In this document: piece by piece, positions 8,303 through 16,520 of the stretch
Layout of the letters: each line of letters starts with the position of its first letter
Numbering within the stretch: the first letter of the stretch is position 1
NCBI GenBank assembly: GCA_027450005.1
Contig: DAIDKO010000124.1
Coordinates: 1 to 47,186 of the forward strand
Direction: 5' to 3'
Length of the DNA: 47,186 bases
Source of the DNA: Rhodanobacter sp.
GTDB lineage: Bacteria > Pseudomonadota > Gammaproteobacteria > Xanthomonadales > Rhodanobacteraceae
The notes under the pieces: model-generated
What the model saw: the letters and a program-made list of their open reading frames with translations, nothing else
Told to the model about the DNA's origin: nothing
Databases searched by the model: none
Position numbers and translations under genes: made by a program

Positions 8303-9055
8303 ATGCTCCTTCGTCGTCTGCTGCCTTGCCTGCTGCTGTTGCTTGCCGCGCTGCCGCTGTATGCCCAGGACCTCGCCGCCACCTGCCATGCCACCAGCAG
8401 CTACGACGTGACACTGCGCCCGGACAGCGTGCTGTTCGATCGCCCGTCGCCCGCACCCACGCAGGTGGAATTGAGCCAGGGCTCGTTGCGCGTGGATGGC
8501 ATGGCGGTGCGGCTGAACGCGGAGGACCAGGATCGCCTCACCCTGTTCGAACGTGACCTGCGCGCACTGGCGCCGCGCGTGCGCACGGTGGCGCGGCATG
8601 GCGTGGACATCGCGGCACAAGGCCTGCGCGAGGAGGCGGCGGGCATGGGCCTGGGCGCCGATACGCGCGCCGAACTCGACCGTCGCCTGGCGACGGATGC
8701 GGAGGAACTCAAGCAGCGCATCGCCGCCAGCGACAGCACGCATGACTGGCAGGGCAATGCGATGGACCGCTACGTCAGCCAGGTCGAAGGCGATCTCCTG
8801 CCGCTGATCGCCGCCGACCTCGGCCAGCAGGCGCTGGATGCCGCGATGAATGGCGACCTGCAAACCGCCGCCGACCTGCGCGATCGCGCGGCTACCCTCG
8901 CCACGCAGCTGGAGCCGCGTATGCGCCAGCGCATGCAGGCATTGCGGCCGCAGATTATGGCGCTGTGCCCGGCGATCCGGCAGCTTTCTTCGCTGCAGCG
9001 TGGCGTGCGCGACAACCAGGGCCGTGCGCTGGACCTGTTGCAGATCGGCCAATGA
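8303..9055 (+). CDS. Exported DUF2884 (YggN-like) protein
   Basis: A 250-residue protein with a signal peptide (hydrophobic Leu-rich run, cleavage near YAQD at 20-23). The mature part begins with a Cys and beta-strands (SYDVTLRPDSVLFDR), then long charged helices, ending with a second late Cys (ALCPAIRQLSS). This matches the DUF2884 family, to which E. coli YggN belongs: periplasmic, unknown function. The ATG at 8303 follows a weak upstream purine stretch. Nothing in the neighbours, apart from the broken TonB-like gene in front and a ferritin-like protein behind, suggests a job. Confidence 0.78.
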   Translation: MLLRRLLPCLLLLLAALPLYAQDLAATCHATSSYDVTLRPDSVLFDRPSPAPTQVELSQGSLRVDGMAVRLNAEDQDRLTLFERDLRALAPRVRTVARHGVDIAAQGLREEAAGMGLGADTRAELDRRLATDAEELKQRIAASDSTHDWQGNAMDRYVSQVEGDLLPLIAADLGQQALDAAMNGDLQTAADLRDRAATLATQLEPRMRQRMQALRPQIMALCPAIRQLSSLQRGVRDNQGRALDLLQIGQ

Positions 9056-9092
9056 AAGCGGCAGCCGCGGATTAATCTCCGGCTAAGTGGCG

Positions 9093-9584
9093 ATGGCCGA
9101 GGATGATGCCACCCATCCCAGTGTCCGCCCCGCGGCGACCATGGCCACGAACTCCGCCCGCCACACCTGCAACCAGCTGATCCGACGCTGCATCGACCTG
9201 CATCGCCTTTACCGCCACGCCGCACAGGCGGTGAACGAACCGGGCCTGCGCGCGGTGCTGGGTGAAGATGCGCAGGCGCTGGCGTCCGTGGTGATCGAAC
9301 TGCAGCATGACGTGGCGCTGGCCGGTGGTGAAGCGCGAAGGCGCGGCAGTTGGCGTTCCGTGCTGCGCTGCCGGCTGGTGGAGAGCATGGCCCGCGCCAC
9401 CGCACGATACGACCATGCCTGGATCCGTGCGCTGGCACAGGACGAGGGCACGCTGCTGCGCGCTTTCGAGCATGCCATCGCCGAGTTGCCGGAGGACACC
9501 GCCCGCGTTCTGCGCCGTCAGCTGCCGCGGCTGCGCAGCGTCCATCTGGACATGCATAACCTGGCGGGCGCGGCGCATTCCTGA
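9093..9584 (+). CDS. Ferritin-like four-helix protein, DUF2383/PA2169-like
   Basis: About 163 residues. After a poorly conserved leader, the protein is almost all helix: NQLIRRCIDLHRLYRHAAQ, then ASVVIELQHDVALAGGEARR, then RYDHAWIRALAQDEGTLLRAF and a final helix ending DMHNLAG. The spacing of Asp, Glu and His residues on successive helices resembles the PA2169/DUF2383 family of ferritin-like four-helix bundles. The metal ligands are not complete enough to claim a di-iron site. The start is uncertain: GTG at 9087, ATG at 9093 and ATG at 9141 are all in frame and none has a strong ribosome site. Confidence 0.6.
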   Translation: MAEDDATHPSVRPAATMATNSARHTCNQLIRRCIDLHRLYRHAAQAVNEPGLRAVLGEDAQALASVVIELQHDVALAGGEARRRGSWRSVLRCRLVESMARATARYDHAWIRALAQDEGTLLRAFEHAIAELPEDTARVLRRQLPRLRSVHLDMHNLAGAAHS

Positions 9585-9672
9585 GTGCCTGCCGCTCCCG
9601 CGGGCGTCCCGTGCGGCGACGGTGGACAGGCAACACAGGGCTGCGATGACACGGGCATGCGTGTCAGGCCCA

Positions 9673-9716
9673 CCGGGCGGTCGGCGGTCGACCGTAGCCG
9701 TCGTCGGGCCGCCCGG
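9673..9716. repeat. Nested inverted repeat in intergenic gap
   Basis: An 8-base perfect inverted repeat (CCGGGCGG at 9673-9680, CCGCCCGG at 9709-9716) encloses a 10-base palindrome, CGGTCGACCG at 9685-9694. It lies about 90 bases after the ferritin-like gene and 50 bases before the next start. There is no T-run, so it is not a standard terminator. It could be an RNA structure in the leader of the small gene at 9767 or a protein site; in such GC-rich DNA it could also be chance. Confidence 0.4.
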
Positions 9717-9766
9717 ACTAGCTTGCCTGATCGGGCGCGCGGCGCCCTTCGCAAGGGGAGTGCGCC

Positions 9767-10093
9767 ATGCATCGATACCTTCGGGCCAGCCTGCTTGCGG
9801 TTCCCCTGTTCGCCGGCGCCAACGCCAGCATCGCCTCCGACAGCCTGCGCGTGGGCAATCGGGTGCTGATGGTGGGCGACAGCGCGGCCATCGTACTCGG
9901 CCTGTTCGGCAAGCCGGCGCACAAGTCGCGTCGCGGTGGCACACGGAGCAGCGGCCATCGCGGCGGGCGCGCACGCGCGGCGTCCGGCAATGGCTCTGCA
10001 AGCGAGCGCTGGCAGTATCGTCGCGACGGGCACGTGATAGTGGTCACCTTGGTCGATGGCCGCGTGAGCGACATCGACGAGCGCAACCGCTGA
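9767..10093 (+). CDS. Small exported protein, DUF2845-like
   Basis: A 108-residue protein with a signal peptide (MHRYLRASLLAVPLFAGANA). The mature start LRVGNRVLMVGDSAAIVLGL, then FGKPAHKS, and the end ERWQYRRDGHVIVVTLVDGR followed by VSDID match the two halves of the DUF2845 pattern ('G...GD....V...GKP' and 'W.Y..........DG.....I'). Between them sits a basic, low-complexity run of about 28 residues (Arg, Gly, Ser, Ala), longer than I expect in this family. AAGGGGAG at 9753-9760 gives a good ribosome site. Periplasmic, function unknown. Confidence 0.65.
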   Translation: MHRYLRASLLAVPLFAGANASIASDSLRVGNRVLMVGDSAAIVLGLFGKPAHKSRRGGTRSSGHRGGRARAASGNGSASERWQYRRDGHVIVVTLVDGRVSDIDERNR

Positions 10094-10123
10094 ATCAGCC
10101 AACCGGGTGGCGGCGAGCTGCGG

Positions 10124-13100
10124 TTAGCGCACCGTCACCGTCTTGCGGTTGTCGTTGGGCACCTTGTCGATCAGTTCGTTGTACGGATCGATGCCGGCCA
10201 TCGCGGGCAGGCCGGCCACGGTCACGGTGAGCGTGCTGTCGCCGGCGGGCAGCATACGCTTCTCCAGGTACAGCGGCTCGCCGTCCTTGCCGTCGCCAGG
10301 CGAGGCGGCGAACACGCCGATTTCAATCGGGATATTGGGCGCCGCCGGGGTTTCCTTGCCCTTGCCATCGGCATAGGCCATGCCGGCGTGCACCTTCATC
10401 GTCACCGCGTACCTGCCGTCGGGCAGCTTCTTTGCTGAGGCATCGAGCATACGGTCGTCGAACAGGGTGATCTTCCAGAAGAAGTCGTCCAGCAGCGGCT
10501 GCCACTTCGGTCCCAGCGCCTTGCCCAGCGCATCGACGAATTCCTTTGAGGTGGTGTACGGCGGCTGCTGGAAGCCCTTGTCGATGAGGAACTGCTTGAG
10601 GAAGGCATCGAGCCGGTCTTCGCCGATGTAGTCCTGCAGCGCGTAGAACACCAGCGAGCCCTTGCGGTAATGGATGTAGGGCTGGTCCTCCACCTTGCCC
10701 AGCGGCTCCTCGGCGACCTTTTCGGCGGCACGGCCGGCGAGGTACATGTCCAGCTCGTACTTCAGGAACTTGCGCATCTGGTCGGCGCCGTACTTGTGCT
10801 TGAGCACCATCAGCGCGCTGTATTGCGCCAGCGATTCGCTCAGCATGGTGGAGCCCTGCATGTTCGCGCCGATCACCCGGTGCGCCCACCACTGGTGCGC
10901 CACTTCATGCGCGGTAACCTCGTAGACGTAGTCGATACGGCTCTTGTCGCGCAGGTCGGCGATGAAGCCGATGGACTCCGAGAACGGAATGGTATTGGCG
11001 AAGCTCTGCGCGTACGCCATGTAGCCCGGGAACTCCAGTATGCGCAGTTGCTTGAACTGGTAGGGCGTGTAGTGGCTGTCGTAGTAGGCGAGCGAATCCT
11101 TCGCACTCTCCAGCATGCGGTCCACGTTCCAGGCGTGCGCCGGGTTGTAGTATACGGTGATCTTCACGCCGTTCGCGTCGAAGCTCCTGGTGGCGTAGCG
11201 CGCCGACAGGTAGGCGAAGAAGTTCAGCATCGGCTGCCGCATCGTGTAATGGAAGTAGTGGCGGCCGCCCTTCACCCATTCCTTCTGCAGTGTGCCCGGC
11301 GCCAGCGCGATCTGGTCGGCGGCTGTGGAGACGGTGGTGTCGAAGCTGATCCAGTCGGCGTCGTTGCTGATGTAGGTGTTGGCGCGCGCCTTTTCGTCGC
11401 CCAGCGGCGGCATGCGCGGCACGTCCAGTTTCAGGCCGTACTTCTTGCGGTCGTCGCGGTCGGTGAGCTGCAGGCGGGGCTGGTAACCGAACTGCGGCAG
11501 TAGCGCATTGCTGAAGAAAGTTCCGTTGTGCACCAGGAAGGTCTCGCCGGTGCCGTTGGTGAAGCCCTTGGGCGCGTATTCGATATCGAAGTCGAACGGC
11601 ATCGAGGCGCCCGGGGGCAGCGGTGTTTTCAGTTTGTAGATGGCCACGCCCAGGCGCTTGTCGAAGCTGGCGGTGGCATGCACTGCAAAGCTAAGTGCCT
11701 TCGGCACGAAGCCGTCGGCGTAGTTCACCAGCAACTCGGTTACCGGCACGTGGTGCTTGTTGACCAAGGTGTAGCGGGCGTGAATGTGCAGCCTGCGCCG
11801 GTACGGATGGATGGCCACGTCGGCCTGTACCGCGGTGATGCGCGGCTGCGGTAGGTCCGCATACTTCGCGTACCGCTTCTCGTAGTCGGCCCGCGCCTGC
11901 TTCTGCGCGGTGCTGCTTTCGAAAAGGTTGAGTACGTGGGTGTTGTAGAAGATGAAGCTGCCCAAGCCAACGAAGCCCAGAAGCGCAGCAGCCAGCGCGG
12001 CCGCGAGGCCGGAACGCAGCCGCGCACGCGCTTCGCGCAGGCGGTCGCGCCAACCCATGGCGGTGCCGCGTGGCCACAGCAAGGCGGCCGCCACCAGCAG
12101 CGCCAGCGCAAGGCAGGCCCAGTAGGCGTCGAACCACAGCGTGCCCACGATGAAATGGCCGAAGCCATTCAAGTCCGAATAGGGCAGGCCGGGCGAGCTG
12201 CCGTAGTTGTAGAGCTTGTCTTCCCAGTGCAGCAAATCGAAAGCCAGCGTGCTGGCCAGGCACAGGATGCTGGCGAGGTAACCGAAAAACTTGTTGTCGC
12301 ACGCCACCTGCAGGAACAGCGCCAGCACCGCCACCAACACGAACGGGATCGCGTGCAGCGCGAGCGTGGCTAGGTACAGTCCGGGCTGCAAGTGGGTATA
12401 GCCGTGCGTCAGCTGCCAGCCCATGCCCACTCCGGCGCCGGCGGCGAGGGTGATCGCGACAACCGCGAGCAGGACGCCAAGCTTGGCTAGTAACGGTACC
12501 CAGTCGGGCGTAGGGAAGGCGTCGGTGACTTCGGCCGAGTGGTACTGGCGCTCGCGCCAGACCAGTTCGCCGGCATAGAAGATCACCACGATCATCAGCG
12601 GCAGTCTGAAGCTGCCGTCGACCGCGGTCAGTACCTGGTGGGTCACCGGCCACGTCGGCGTGCCGTAGATCAGCCCGCCCATGGCCAGCGACACCAGCAT
12701 CAGCAATATCGCGAATGTCATCAGCACCAGGAAGGCCGCGCCCTGCAGCACGCCGCGCAGGTCGAACACAAATTGCGCGCGCAACTGGGCGATTTGTGCG
12801 CGCGTGTCGTGGGCCAAAGTGGCGCTGGGCAGGGCCAGCACCGTGGCGCCGATCTGCGGCCGCAACAGCGGTGGTTCGGAGCGCGGTTTGCGACGCGGCA
12901 GCTTGATCCCTTCGCGGTCGGTGCGGAACAGCACGAAGCTGGCTGTCAGCAGCAGCGCCGACACCGCCAGCCAGAGCAGGCGGTTGAACAGCAGCACGCC
13001 GTGGAGCCCGGGCAGCAGGTAGTTGGTCTGGTCGGACGTCCAGTAGCGGGTGATCAGCTGCAGCGTATGGCCGCCGAACGGGTCGAGCATGGCGGCCAGC

Positions 13101-13708
13101 CAGCGGTTGTCCAGATTGCGACTGAGGAAGCCGGCTACGCCCTGCAGCGCGAAGTAGGCGATCACGCCCACGTAACTGGCCAGCAGCGAGCGTGTGACGG
13201 TGGCCAGCAGGAACAGCAGGGCGGCGATGAAGAGCAGGTTGGGCAGCACCAGCACGCCGAAGCCCCAGCCGTAGCCGCGCCAGTCGGCGGCGCCGAGCCG
13301 TCCGGCATCCACCCACGGCATGGCCCCGCCTGCGGCCAGCGCCAGCGCGCACAACACGAGGATGACCAACAGCACCAGGTAGCCTGCGGCGAAGCGGCCA
13401 CCCAGGTAGGCGCCGCGCCGCAACGGCGTGGCGAACAGCAGCTCGGCCGTGCCCTGCTCGAAATCGCGCGTGGCGGCGTTCGCGATGAACGCCACCACCA
13501 GCAGGATGCTCAGCACGGCGAATAGATTGAGTAGCCGCGCGATCACCAGCGGTGCATTGCGTAGCACGTTGCCGCTGGCGCCGCCCAGCACAATGGCGTC
13601 GGTGCTGGCCAGCATGAAGGCCAGCGACACGAATACCGCAGTGATGATCCAGAACAGCGGCGCCTTCAGTTGCTGGCGCAGTTCGAAGCGGAGGATCTCG
13701 AAGAACAT
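10124..13708 (-). CDS. ABC transporter permease fused to M1-family aminopeptidase
   Basis: A very long protein, 1194 residues from the ATG at 13706-13708 (MFFEILRFELRQQLK). Residues 1-600 contain two sets of about six membrane segments, typical of ABC-2 permeases. A soluble part from about 640 to the end is an M1 metallopeptidase domain with zinc motif HEVAHQWW (His934, Glu935, His938) and a Glu twenty residues further on in LSESLAQY. The peptidase part follows the last membrane segment and probably faces the periplasm. The ATPase gene sits 13 bases upstream, so the two form an exporter. Such fusions are known in Bacteroidetes and Xanthomonadales, but their substrate is not. No interruption is seen. 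Confidence 0.88.
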   Translation of the reverse strand: MFFEILRFELRQQLKAPLFWIITAVFVSLAFMLASTDAIVLGGASGNVLRNAPLVIARLLNLFAVLSILLVVAFIANAATRDFEQGTAELLFATPLRRGAYLGGRFAAGYLVLLVILVLCALALAAGGAMPWVDAGRLGAADWRGYGWGFGVLVLPNLLFIAALLFLLATVTRSLLASYVGVIAYFALQGVAGFLSRNLDNRWLAAMLDPFGGHTLQLITRYWTSDQTNYLLPGLHGVLLFNRLLWLAVSALLLTASFVLFRTDREGIKLPRRKPRSEPPLLRPQIGATVLALPSATLAHDTRAQIAQLRAQFVFDLRGVLQGAAFLVLMTFAILLMLVSLAMGGLIYGTPTWPVTHQVLTAVDGSFRLPLMIVVIFYAGELVWRERQYHSAEVTDAFPTPDWVPLLAKLGVLLAVVAITLAAGAGVGMGWQLTHGYTHLQPGLYLATLALHAIPFVLVAVLALFLQVACDNKFFGYLASILCLASTLAFDLLHWEDKLYNYGSSPGLPYSDLNGFGHFIVGTLWFDAYWACLALALLVAAALLWPRGTAMGWRDRLREARARLRSGLAAALAAALLGFVGLGSFIFYNTHVLNLFESSTAQKQARADYEKRYAKYADLPQPRITAVQADVAIHPYRRRLHIHARYTLVNKHHVPVTELLVNYADGFVPKALSFAVHATASFDKRLGVAIYKLKTPLPPGASMPFDFDIEYAPKGFTNGTGETFLVHNGTFFSNALLPQFGYQPRLQLTDRDDRKKYGLKLDVPRMPPLGDEKARANTYISNDADWISFDTTVSTAADQIALAPGTLQKEWVKGGRHYFHYTMRQPMLNFFAYLSARYATRSFDANGVKITVYYNPAHAWNVDRMLESAKDSLAYYDSHYTPYQFKQLRILEFPGYMAYAQSFANTIPFSESIGFIADLRDKSRIDYVYEVTAHEVAHQWWAHRVIGANMQGSTMLSESLAQYSALMVLKHKYGADQMRKFLKYELDMYLAGRAAEKVAEEPLGKVEDQPYIHYRKGSLVFYALQDYIGEDRLDAFLKQFLIDKGFQQPPYTTSKEFVDALGKALGPKWQPLLDDFFWKITLFDDRMLDASAKKLPDGRYAVTMKVHAGMAYADGKGKETPAAPNIPIEIGVFAASPGDGKDGEPLYLEKRMLPAGDSTLTVTVAGLPAMAGIDPYNELIDKVPNDNRKTVTVR

Positions 13709-13721
13709 GGCGTGCCGTCCG

Positions 13722-14606
13722 TCAGGCGGCATGGGCGGTGGCCTGCGCACGCAGGCGGCCGAAATAGACGTCTTCCAGATCCGGCGCCACCGCCTCGAAA
13801 CCCGGCTCGGGCCGTTCGTCGGCCAGCACGTGCAGCAGGGTGCGTCCGCCGGCGAGCCGGGTGGAAATGATGGTCATGCGCGCCCGGTAGCCGTCCAGTT
13901 CACCCTTGTCGATGCTGCGCCGCCAGACCTTGCCCTCCAGCGCGCGGATCGCCTCGTACGGTTCGCCGCTCAGCAGCACCTGTCCCTGCCCGACGATCGC
14001 CATGCGCTGGCACAGGTCGGTGACGTCCTCCACGATGTGGGTGGAGAGGATCACCACCACGCGCTCGCCGATCTCGGCCAGCAGGTTGAGGAAACGGTTG
14101 CGCTCCTCCGGGTCGAGGCCGGCCGTGGGCTCGTCCACGATCACCAGTCGCGGATCGCCGATCAGCGCCTGCGCTATGCCGAAGCGCTGGCGCATGCCGC
14201 CGGAGTAACTGCCAAGCGTGCGCTTGCGCACGTCCCACAGGTTCACCTGGCGCAGCAGCGCCTCCACTAGGTCGCGCCGCTCGCCCTTCGCGACCACGCC
14301 CTTCAGCACGGCGAAATGCTCTAGCATGGCCTCGGCCGAGACCTTCGGATACACGCCGAACTCCTGCGGCAGGTAGCCGAGCAGGCGGCGGGTGGCCTGT
14401 TTGTCGGCGAGCAGGTCCATGTCGTCGAGGCGGATGCTGCCCTCGTCGGGATCCTGCAGCGTGGCGATGGTGCGCATCAGCGAGGACTTGCCGGCGCCGT
14501 TCGGCCCCAGCAGGCCGAACATGCCGTTGGGGATATCCAGCGAAATGTCGCGCAGCGCTCGCACGCCGTTGGCGTAGGTCTTCGATAGGTGGCGGATGCT
14601 GAGCAT
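13722..14606 (-). CDS. ABC transporter ATP-binding protein
   Basis: A 294-residue ATPase partner of the permease/peptidase. The sequence shows Walker A GPNGAGKSS at 34-42, Q-loop YLPQEFGVYPKVSAEAML, signature YSGGMRQRFGIAQAL, Walker B LVIVDEPTAGLD and switch His in STHIVED. The last 70 residues are a beta-rich extension common to ABC-2 type drug or peptide exporters. The start at 14604-14606 (MLSIRHLSKTY) is chosen because the family begins there; upstream in-frame codons read as low-complexity Pro/Thr. It is first in a two-gene operon and is transcribed divergently from aceF, with 223 bases between. Confidence 0.92.
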   Translation of the reverse strand: MLSIRHLSKTYANGVRALRDISLDIPNGMFGLLGPNGAGKSSLMRTIATLQDPDEGSIRLDDMDLLADKQATRRLLGYLPQEFGVYPKVSAEAMLEHFAVLKGVVAKGERRDLVEALLRQVNLWDVRKRTLGSYSGGMRQRFGIAQALIGDPRLVIVDEPTAGLDPEERNRFLNLLAEIGERVVVILSTHIVEDVTDLCQRMAIVGQGQVLLSGEPYEAIRALEGKVWRRSIDKGELDGYRARMTIISTRLAGGRTLLHVLADERPEPGFEAVAPDLEDVYFGRLRAQATAHAA

Positions 14607-14696
14607 GGTGGCGTGCGCAGTGGGCGAGGGCGCCAGTGTGGGGCAAGTGGGCGGAAGGGTGCATGGGCCTCCCGTCATGGCCATCCGTTATGTCGT

Positions 14697-14708
14697 GCAT
14701 ACGTATGC
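14697..14708. promoter_or_regulatory. 12-base perfect palindrome, possible operator
   Basis: GCATACGTATGC reads the same on both strands and lies in the gap between the divergent ABC and aceF genes, about 50 bases ahead of the likely aceF -10 element. It is AT-richer than its surroundings. A dimeric regulator could bind it, but I cannot name one; the PdhR consensus is not evident. Confidence 0.4.
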
Positions 14709-14734
14709 GCATGCAAATCCGCTGGCCGCGGAAC

Positions 14735-14764
14735 CTGCCGCAGGCAGGCCCCGTTCGTTATGAT
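14735..14764 (+). promoter_or_regulatory. Likely sigma70-type promoter of aceF-lpd
   Basis: A TATGAT hexamer at 14759-14764 matches the -10 consensus at five of six positions. Eighteen bases upstream is CTGCCG (14735-14740), a poor -35. Transcription would begin near 14771, giving a leader of about 60 bases before the AGGAGA ribosome site (14819-14824) and ATG at 14830. Confidence 0.5.
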
Positions 14765-14829
14765 GCAAGTCTTGCGACCGCCCTGCGTCCCCACCGCGCG
14801 GTCTGCCCTCGCCATCCGCAGGAGACACC

Positions 14830-16506
14830 ATGGCCATCCAAGAAGCCCGCGTACCCGATATCGGCGGCCACGACAACGTGCCGGTGATCGAGGTGATGAT
14901 CAAACCCGGCGACCGCGTCGAGAAAGAGCAGAGCCTAATCACGCTGGAGTCGGACAAGGCCACCATGGAAGTGCCCGCGCCGTTCGCTGGCATCGTGAAG
15001 GAAGTGAAGGTGAAGCTGGGGCAGGAGGTTTCCGAGGGCGCGGTGATCGCGCTGATCGAGGCCGAGGGCGCCGCTCCCGCTCCGGCGCCGCAACCCGCGG
15101 CAGGTCTCAGCCCCGCGCCCGCGGCGCCTGCACCAGCCGCCGCAGCCCCTGCGCCTGCGCCCCAGGCCGGCAACGGCAGCGGCGGTGTACGCGAGGCACG
15201 CGTGCCCGATATCGGCGGCCACAGTGGCGTGCCGGTGATCGAGGTTCTGGTGAAGGCGGGCGACCGCGTCGCCAAGGACCAGGGCCTGGTCACGCTGGAA
15301 TCGGACAAGGCCACCATGGAAGTGCCCGCGCCGTTCGCTGGCGTTGTGAAGGAAATGAAGCTGAAGCTCGGCGACGAAGTATCCGAAGGCGTGCTGATAG
15401 CGCTGATCGAGGCCGAAGGCGGCGCTGCACCGGCGCCGGCCGCAGCGGATCCCGCGCCGGCGCCGGCGCCGAAGGCGGAAGAGAAGCCTGCGCCGCAGGG
15501 TGGTCGCGGCGTGCTGCCAGGCAATGCGCCCGAGGGCGACGTGCCGCCGCAGGTGCGCCCGCCGTTCGACGCTAACATCGTGATGCCGGGCGACGCGCCC
15601 TATGCCAGCCCGGCGGTGCGCGCCTTCGCGCGCGAGCTGGGCGTAGACATCCACCAAGTGAAGGGCAGCGCACGCGGCGGCCGCATTGTGCGCGAGGACA
15701 TCAGCGCCTACGTCAAGCACGCGCTGGCCTCGGGCGCCCGGCCGGTCACCGGCGCGCCGGTGACTGGCGGCGGGCTGAACCTGCTGCCGTGGCCAAAGGT
15801 GGACTTCAGCAAGTTCGGTCCGGTCGAGGAAAAGGCGCTCTCGCGCATCCAGAAGATCTCTGGCGCCAACCTCGCGCGCAACTGGGCGATGATCCCGCAC
15901 GTCACCCAGCATGAAGACGCCGACATCACCGAGTTGGAGGCGTTCCGCAAGAAGCTCGGCGAGGAGAACAAGGACCTCAAGGTGACCCCGCTGGTGTTCC
16001 AGATGAAGGCGGTGGTAGCGGCGTTGAAGGAGTACCCGCAGTTCAACGCCTCGCTGGACGAGACCGGCGAGAAGCTGATCCTCAAGAAGTACTTCCACGT
16101 CGGTATCGCGGTGGACACGCCCGACGGCCTTGTGGTGCCGGTGATCCGCGACGTGGACAAGAAGGGCCTGCTCGACCTCGCGCGCGAGCTGGGCGAGATC
16201 TCCAAGAAGGCGCGCGACAAGAAGCTGGGGCCGAACGACATGTCCGGCGGTTGTTTCTCGATCAGCTCGCTGGGTGGCATTGGCGGCACGTCGTTTACGC
16301 CGATCGTCAACGCGCCTGAAGTCGCCATCCTCGGTGTCTCCAAGGCGGCTATGAAGCCGGTTTGGAACGGCAAGGAGTTCGCGCCGCGGCTGATCCTGCC
16401 GCTGTCGCTGTCCTACGACCATCGGGTGATCGACGGCGCGCTTGCCGCGCGCTTCGCCGCCTTCGTCGCCAGGCAGCTCGGCGATATCCGCCGGCTGTTG
16501 CTGTGA
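14830..16506 (+). CDS. aceF: Pyruvate dehydrogenase E2, dihydrolipoamide acetyltransferase
   Basis: A 558-residue E2 protein. Two lipoyl domains (about 5-80 and 122-195) each carry the lipoylated lysine in ESDKATME (Lys43, Lys160) and are joined by Ala/Pro-rich flexible linkers. A peripheral-subunit-binding domain follows (about 253-292, [15 protein letters not shown]). The catalytic acetyltransferase domain then runs to the end, with active-site [10 protein letters not shown] (His531, Asp535). It transfers acetyl groups from E1 to coenzyme A in the pyruvate dehydrogenase core. The E3 gene follows 14 bases later; the E1 gene (aceE) is not in the window. The two lipoyl domains share a 42-base exact DNA match. 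Identity as the pyruvate rather than oxoglutarate enzyme rests on the two lipoyl domains and catalytic-domain style. Confidence 0.94.
   Translation: MAIQEARVPDIGGHDNVPVIEVMIKPGDRVEKEQSLITLESDKATMEVPAPFAGIVKEVKVKLGQEVSEGAVIALIEAEGAAPAPAPQPAAGLSPAPAAPAPAAAAPAPAPQAGNGSGGVREARVPDIGGHSGVPVIEVLVKAGDRVAKDQGLVTLESDKATMEVPAPFAGVVKEMKLKLGDEVSEGVLIALIEAEGGAAPAPAAADPAPAPAPKAEEKPAPQGGRGVLPGNAPEGDVPPQVRPPFDANIVMPGDAPYASPAVRAFARELGVDIHQVKGSARGGRIVREDISAYVKHALASGARPVTGAPVTGGGLNLLPWPKVDFSKFGPVEEKALSRIQKISGANLARNWAMIPHVTQHEDADITELEAFRKKLGEENKDLKVTPLVFQMKAVVAALKEYPQFNASLDETGEKLILKKYFHVGIAVDTPDGLVVPVIRDVDKKGLLDLARELGEISKKARDKKLGPNDMSGGCFSISSLGGIGGTSFTPIVNAPEVAILGVSKAAMKPVWNGKEFAPRLILPLSLSYDHRVIDGALAARFAAFVARQLGDIRRLLL
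14950..15342 (+). repeat. Duplicated lipoyl-domain DNA inside aceF
   Basis: Bases 14950-14991 and 15301-15342 are identical over 42 positions, covering the lysine of each lipoyl domain, within longer near-identical stretches (from about 14854 and 15205). A third, more diverged copy lies in the lpd gene at about 16545-16690. The synonymous positions match too, pointing to recent duplication or gene conversion between the two E2 copies. Confidence 0.8.
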
Positions 16507-16520
16507 CGGGAGGCATGACC

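Noticed and set aside
9585-9766. Small RNA or terminator in the gap before the DUF2845-like gene
   Set aside because: The inverted repeats are not followed by a T-run and no promoter is visible, so I list only the repeat itself.
10124-13708. Long opposite-strand open frames across the ABC permease/peptidase
   Set aside because: They are rich in Arg, Gln, His and Gly with no domain match, as expected for shadows of a GC-rich gene; the minus-strand frame has clear membrane and peptidase motifs.
15070-15180. Ala/Pro-rich low-complexity DNA that might be taken for a tandem repeat array
   Set aside because: It encodes the flexible linker between lipoyl domains and lacks regular unit length.
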